Source of the DNA: Rhynchopus sp. YZ270_cl-10
Taxonomy: Eukaryota > Euglenozoa > Diplonemea > Diplonemida > Diplonemidae
Direction: 5' to 3'
Assembly (NCBI GenBank): GCA_964035575.1
Contig: OZ037862.1
Span: 248,001 to 312,000, forward strand
Length of the DNA stretch: 64,000 bases
Both the position numbers and the translations under genes were made by a program. Under the pieces are notes generated by a model. It made no database searches. It was not told the DNA's origin and saw only the letters and a list, made by a program, of their open reading frames with translations. Each line of letters starts with the position of its first letter. Positions within the stretch are counted from its first letter, which is position 1. This document shows, piece by piece, positions 59,740 through 64,000 of this stretch.

Positions 59740-60909
59740 CTAAAACGCATCGTCATCCTCACTGTCGGTCACCTCCACTGCACGCACCCTCAGGACTGAA
59801 TAGGACCCTGCATCGATGATGCTTGCACCGTCCGGCGAGACACAGAGACTTGCCACTGGGCTGTACCGATCTATCTTTTGCACACACTTCATCGAGGCGA
59901 CGTCCCACCGCCTGATGCTCCCATCCATTGAAGAGGTGAAGACGGACGGTGCCGCGGCGGGGAAGGAGACTGCGGTGATGGACCCATAATGACCTTTTAG
60001 GGTTCCTAGCTTGGTGAAGCTTGCATCATAGAGGTGCACTACACCTTCTTGCCCGCCTGTGGCAAAGAGACCCAAGCTGAGAGCGAAGGACATACAGGTC
60101 ACGGATTTGGAGTGATCCGAGATGGTCATCAGCTCCTCGCCTTCATAGGAAAACCCAACAACAGATCCAGAAGCTGTCCCGCAGACACAAAGCGCATCAG
60201 AGATTGCAACGCTCGTGACGGTCTCTGCAATCTCGATGCGAGCAACATAACGTTTTGTGTTCAAATCCGCTATCCTCAGCGTCTTATCAAACCCCCCCGT
60301 GACCACATGTCCAAACCCATACTTCATGCTAGTAATCTGCGCAGTGTGCCCATGCCAAACCTTCACTTTGACGCCCGATTCTCGAGAAAAAACGTGAACT
60401 TCGCTTTCCATTGTGGCCAGGACATAGTTTTTCGAGAGCGCAACAATCGAAGCGGTGCCCGCACAGTCACCTCCAAGCCAGCTTTTCACGCAGTTGCCGA
60501 GATGCAGATCGTAGAGCTGCGCTTTGCCTGGAAACAACCCGACCGCGCAATACCTCCCACAAGAAGACAACGACAGCGAAGAGGCTGGTTCGTGCATCGG
60601 GTAATCTGCTGGGCTTTTAATCGGAATCTGTGCCAAGGTGGTAAGATACACTTCGTCACCAGATTCAAGACACAGTTCTTGCAACCGTGTCTCTCTCGGT
60701 ACTGATTCGTCCACAAGCACACACATCTCCCCATCTCCTCCACGCCGTTCCAACCCCATAGTGCTTGGTAAAATATACGCTGCGCCAACTAAAGCGCCTG
60801 AGGCTAGCAGGGTGGCGACCTTCTTGCAAAGGCTTGACACAGTTTCATCATATGTGACGTCAACGATCAATCGGTTAGGTGAGCAAGGGTGCATTACGCA
60901 AAGTTCCAT
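59740..60909 (-). CDS. Ubiquitin-like domain plus WD40 propeller protein, second gene
   Basis: 389 aa, same architecture as the gene at 29689-30777 but only distantly similar. Residues 1-95 look like a beta-grasp domain (RLIVDVTYDETVSSLCKKVA, then RLQELCLESGDEVYLT). WD40-like repeats follow (GHTAQITSMKYGFGHVVTGG, DKTLRIADL, GHYGSITAVSF, DGSIRRWDVAS), enough for one propeller. The C-terminus is acidic (DSEDDDAF). The start at 60909 opens the first domain. A pyrimidine-rich leader (repeated TTTCTC) lies upstream, then a type F repeat at 61067. Role unknown; probably a scaffold. Confidence 0.78.
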   Translation of the reverse strand: MELCVMHPCSPNRLIVDVTYDETVSSLCKKVATLLASGALVGAAYILPSTMGLERRGGDGEMCVLVDESVPRETRLQELCLESGDEVYLTTLAQIPIKSPADYPMHEPASSLSLSSCGRYCAVGLFPGKAQLYDLHLGNCVKSWLGGDCAGTASIVALSKNYVLATMESEVHVFSRESGVKVKVWHGHTAQITSMKYGFGHVVTGGFDKTLRIADLNTKRYVARIEIAETVTSVAISDALCVCGTASGSVVGFSYEGEELMTISDHSKSVTCMSFALSLGLFATGGQEGVVHLYDASFTKLGTLKGHYGSITAVSFPAAAPSVFTSSMDGSIRRWDVASMKCVQKIDRYSPVASLCVSPDGASIIDAGSYSVLRVRAVEVTDSEDDDAF

Positions 60910-61066
60910 GATGTAAAAGAGGAGATTGCTTTGAAGAGTACAGAGAAAAGAGAAAAGAGAAAAGAGAGGGGAATAAAAAGTGGGGGAGCAGAGAGGTGCT
61001 GATAGGAGGGTGGTGGTGGATAAGTAATTTGTTGAAAACTTCAACAAATTACAAATGCAGAAAGAT

Positions 61067-61215
61067 AGAACCTTAACACTCATCACACGATAAAACCCAT
61101 GGGAGACAGGTTGTGGTGAAACGCACAACACCTCGACCTGTTTTGGTGAGGAGTGGCTCTGCAGCGCGGTTCGTCCCTAGAACCGCAAAGTGTGTTCAAA
61201 ATGCTTTTCTATTTC
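61067..61215 (-). repeat. Dispersed structured repeat, type F, copy 4 (longest)
   Basis: About 150 bp. CAGGT/ACCTG and TTGTG/CACAA pair around GTGAAACG. A second hairpin, GCGGTTC/GAACCGC around GTCCCTA, follows. Copies at 20317 and 39325 carry parts of both. Confidence 0.6.
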
Positions 61216-62798
61216 CTCCTTTCATGAGGTGACATAAGAAAAAGAGAAAGGGGTATATAAAAAAAAAAAAAGGGAATTTTTTTTTTTTGTAAACGGTAGC
61301 TCCGAGTGTCTACCCCCAGCACTTCTTTTTTTACTGTGAATTCTTTAGTGAGAAACAAGCATGTCCTTAAATCGGGGGAAAATCAGGGATTTTCTGGTTT
61401 TCAAATCGCAAAATTTTCCTATGGAAAAAAAAAATTTCGCGCAACGGGGAAGATTTTTTTTGCTGTTGTAGGCCCGCAGTGCGGGGTGGTCACATCTTTT
61501 TCTTCCCCCACCCCAGTGTCTTATCCAGGAATCCAGATTTTCAAGGGGGTCAGTTTGTTTTTTTTGCCCAATATTATTTCCAGCACTGCTGACCAGGGAA
61601 GACATTGGGAACATAGGGAGCTGTAGAGAAAATGGCGCCGCAGGCAAAAAAAATTAGGGTACAGCCCGTATGGTACCCAGTTCCCCAGAGAACTCCCGTG
61701 GTTCAACCACGTTTCTACCATTAACTCTTTTGACCCCCCATTTCAAAAAGACACTGACCCATATCCATACGAAATTTTTTTCACCTGCAACAATAAAATT
61801 TTCTTATAGAAAATCCCAAATCGCAAACCGGATTTAGAGGACAGCATGGTGAGAAAAAACAAAAAAAAACAAAAAAAGGGGGGGTACATAAAAGAGAAGT
61901 TGAAGTGCAAACATAAAATGACATGGGTTATTGTTTTGTTTTGTTTTGTCCCCCCCACCCCCCTTTTTGTTATTTGAAAACTTGGTTGGATCAGTAGTAG
62001 CCACCCTAGAGTGTGCTCCACTATGTTATATTTTTTTCGTTCTGTATATCGTTTGCGCGAGGTTCGAGTGAGGATCGTCAACAAGAAAAAAGGAGTGTCA
62101 AACGCAAATCATCCCCGTTGCTGTGTTGAGTATCAAAGCAACCGTGTCCCTCGCCACTGAGGGCAGATGGAACGCATCATATAAAAACCCGTTCCTGAGT
62201 GGGGAAAAAATACTGGAATAGTAAAAGCACACAATTTGGCCGCTTTTGTTTGATTTTCCCACTGAAAAAATTAAAAGAGAGGGTGGTTGCACAGAGCAAA
62301 AAACGTTTATAAGATGAATCTAATCCCCTCGTATAAAAAAAGAGGGTATTTTTGAACCGTGCTAAATAGTTGCTGATGCAGGCAACCTACATACGAGACC
62401 AGCCCCGCCTCAAAAAACAAAAAAAAAAAAAAAAACAGTGAAGTCGAAGCTGTAAACGCCGTATCAGGACGAAGGCAACTTGCAACATCTTTTCCAAATG
62501 CAAAGAAAAAAACGCTATTTGACCTGATTAAAAAAAAGTAAGGACACACGGCCGCGCGGAACACATCCCTTGGTGAACTGAGAATGCCAAACGGCTGGGT
62601 GAGTCCAGGTACAAAAATACAACGACACTGCAGCCGCAAGAAAGAGATGAGTGAGAGACATCCCCGCAAAACGACAACACGAAAATAAAAAAAAAAGAAA
62701 AAAGGGAAAGCAACGTTGAACCACGGTGCTCATGCCTGGCCTCACAACACCCCCCCTTATTGACAATAAAAAAGCAAGGAGGAAAAAAGAAAAAAAAA

Positions 62799-62835
62799 AG
62801 TGGATCGTGCAAACACCTGCGGACGCGCACACTTT
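62799..62835 (-). ncRNA. Hairpin element, type B variant
   Basis: GTGC (62806-62809) pairs with GCAC around AAACACCTGCGGACGC, followed by ACTTT. A T9 run follows on the minus strand. Confidence 0.35.
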
Positions 62836-62893
62836 AATGACAACTTAAAAGATGGATACGCCACACATCTAAAAAAAATAAGGTCTCAAAAAA

Positions 62894-63241
62894 ATGATTT
62901 GGAGGTGCAACCACTACTGCAATACGTCACCAACTATAAAAAGAAGTGAAGGACTGAACGGGAGCTTTATGTCCCTCAATCCCAAAGACAGAGGAAAGTA
63001 CGACTTTAAATTGCACTCGGGGGGGGGTCCTTTCGTGGCACTTCCTGCAGAAACCCTGCAAAGGCTTTGGCCTGAAGGTAAAAAGTGGGATGACTCACCC
63101 TGGGAAACGAAGGTGGTCACACACAGAGGTGCACATCCGATCCCTCATGAGTCCATACTACACGTAGGGTGCCAGCCTGTTACCCGTCTGGTAGGCAAAG
63201 GGGAAGTACAGACACCACAGACCTCCCTGAGACGCTTGTGA
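62894..63241 (+). CDS. Unassigned open frame, 115 aa
   Basis: Its composition looks protein-like from residue 25 on (SLNPKDRGKYDFKLHSGG, LPAETLQRLWPEGKKWDD, HRGAHPIPHESILHVG), but no family is recognised. It would be the only plus-strand gene in the window and has no obvious acceptor tract before its ATG. It may be a fragment of a mobile element or a chance frame. Confidence 0.25.
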   Translation: MIWRCNHYCNTSPTIKRSEGLNGSFMSLNPKDRGKYDFKLHSGGGPFVALPAETLQRLWPEGKKWDDSPWETKVVTHRGAHPIPHESILHVGCQPVTRLVGKGEVQTPQTSLRRL

Positions 63242-63642
63242 TGATATGAATAGTAAAAAACCCCACACATCAAGTGTGACTCTCACTCTCACCTCTGACG
63301 GGCGCACTGATCTCCCCAGTAACTAAGCGAAGTGTTAGTGCCTGGGCTTTAAAAAAAAGGGGTCTTTGTTTTCGCTTTCCTGATATCTTTTCAATTTCAA
63401 GAAAAGCACGTTTGATAAATTAATGGGTGCATTGGATTGCACATAGCCAAAACTCCCATTTCCATTTTCTTTTTCTTTGAAAACTTGGTTGCAGGGGACA
63501 TTAGTAGTTTGAGATTTTGAAAAAAAAGCCGGTGTGAGCCAAAAAGCCGGTGTGAGGCAATTTTTTTTCCCCCACACATTTTGGACAGAGACATCCACAA
63601 CTCTTTCCCCTCTGCGCCGTTGTCTGACCATATATGGCACCA

Positions 63643-63823
63643 AAACTTTTCTGGCGAAGCCACGGTACGCAACATTTCAAAAATTGTGACATAAAATCGC
63701 ACGCTTTTATAAATTTTATAGCCAAACTATGGCATAGGTAGGGTAGAGCTGTGGGCTACCGCTTGTAATTTTTAGCGCCGCAGGCGCACGGTACGCTACT
63801 TTTTTATGAGTTGCGAACATCTA
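63643..63823. repeat. Dispersed GCGAAGCCAC repeat
   Basis: Shares GCGAAGCCACGGTACGCAAC, GTAGAGCTGTGGGCTACCGC and GCACGGTACGCTAC with 55395-55520, and its first part with 43800-43920 inverted. Here it has 55 extra bases after the first block. Confidence 0.7.
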
Positions 63824-64000
63824 TTTCTTTTGATTGAACGGACCGATTGGTCTTTATGGTGGATTCACATGCACATACGAAACCGCTACAGATGTGGTAG
63901 TAGCCTTGTATGAGGAGATAAAATTCAGAAAAAAATCCAAAAATCCGCCTTTTTCTTTTTTTTTTTTTTTTCCCTCAAAATCCCACACCGGCTTATCCGG

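Larger units (their letters stand above)
60910..64000. other. Repeat-rich right end of the window
   Basis: No firm gene. It contains a type F repeat, inverted fragments of the 42.9-44.2 kb repeat block (61370-61740), hairpin elements (62300-62480, 62799-62835, 62848-62870), an unassigned open frame (62894-63241) and a GCGAAGCCAC repeat (63643-63823). Confidence 0.55.

Noticed and set aside
107-62870. Reading the hairpin family as C/D snoRNAs or integron-type attC sites
   Set aside because: TGATGA appears only in a few type A copies and no paired D box is constant; attC core sites are absent and the setting is eukaryotic.

Overview
This window is nuclear DNA from a eukaryotic microbe. At least ten short spliceosomal introns (43 to 210 nt, mostly GTATGT/GTATGC donors and CAG acceptors) interrupt reading frames that rejoin in phase. 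Every gene I can support (20 loci) lies on the minus strand, and most start codons have a pyrimidine-rich tract ending in AG a short way upstream. One-way gene order plus acceptor-like 5' flanks suggests polycistronic transcription with spliced-leader addition, as in Euglenozoa. Free-living habit, plant and chitin polymer degradation, introns and large repeats fit a diplonemid best; this is inference, since no rRNA or spliced-leader gene is visible.

Layout. 1-3.4 kb: a segmental duplication with two SEC11 signal peptidase genes. 4.9-7.4 kb: a mitochondrial carrier and a TcdA-type tRNA dehydratase. 8.7-11.8 kb: a 1013-residue secreted AA10 LPMO - GH5 - GH18 - CBM1 - CBM1 fusion. 13.9-29.4 kb: five tandem secreted sulfatase genes, one spacer enlarged by a 1.4 kb Mutator-like element. 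29.7-41.2 kb: a ubiquitin-like/WD40 protein, an unknown protein, an FxPxI-type protein, a PPP phosphatase (2 exons) and a two-TM protein (4 exons). 44.6-47.0 kb: a seven-exon gene whose spliced product is an EGLN/PHD-like 2-oxoglutarate dioxygenase. 47.2-49.5 kb: a transposon-like element holding a 1.5 kb 9-bp satellite. 50.1-52.2 kb: a three-exon small gene between inverted repeats, and a second AA10-CBM1 gene with a frameshift. 53.0-58.0 kb: a three-exon gene whose first intron (3.7 kb) is filled with repeat elements. 59.7-60.9 kb: a second ubiquitin-like/WD40 gene. The last 3 kb is repeats.

The secreted set (LPMO/GH5/GH18 fusion, LPMO-CBM1, five sulfatases) points to extracellular breakdown of cellulose, chitin and sulfated polysaccharides, and SEC11 serves secretion generally. 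The most unusual signal is a set of 35-80 nt hairpins scattered between genes. Their stems change with compensation while the apical core stays CCTCT (AGAGG on the minus strand), and each is followed on the minus strand by a T run. They look like an uncharacterised structured RNA or processing-signal family.
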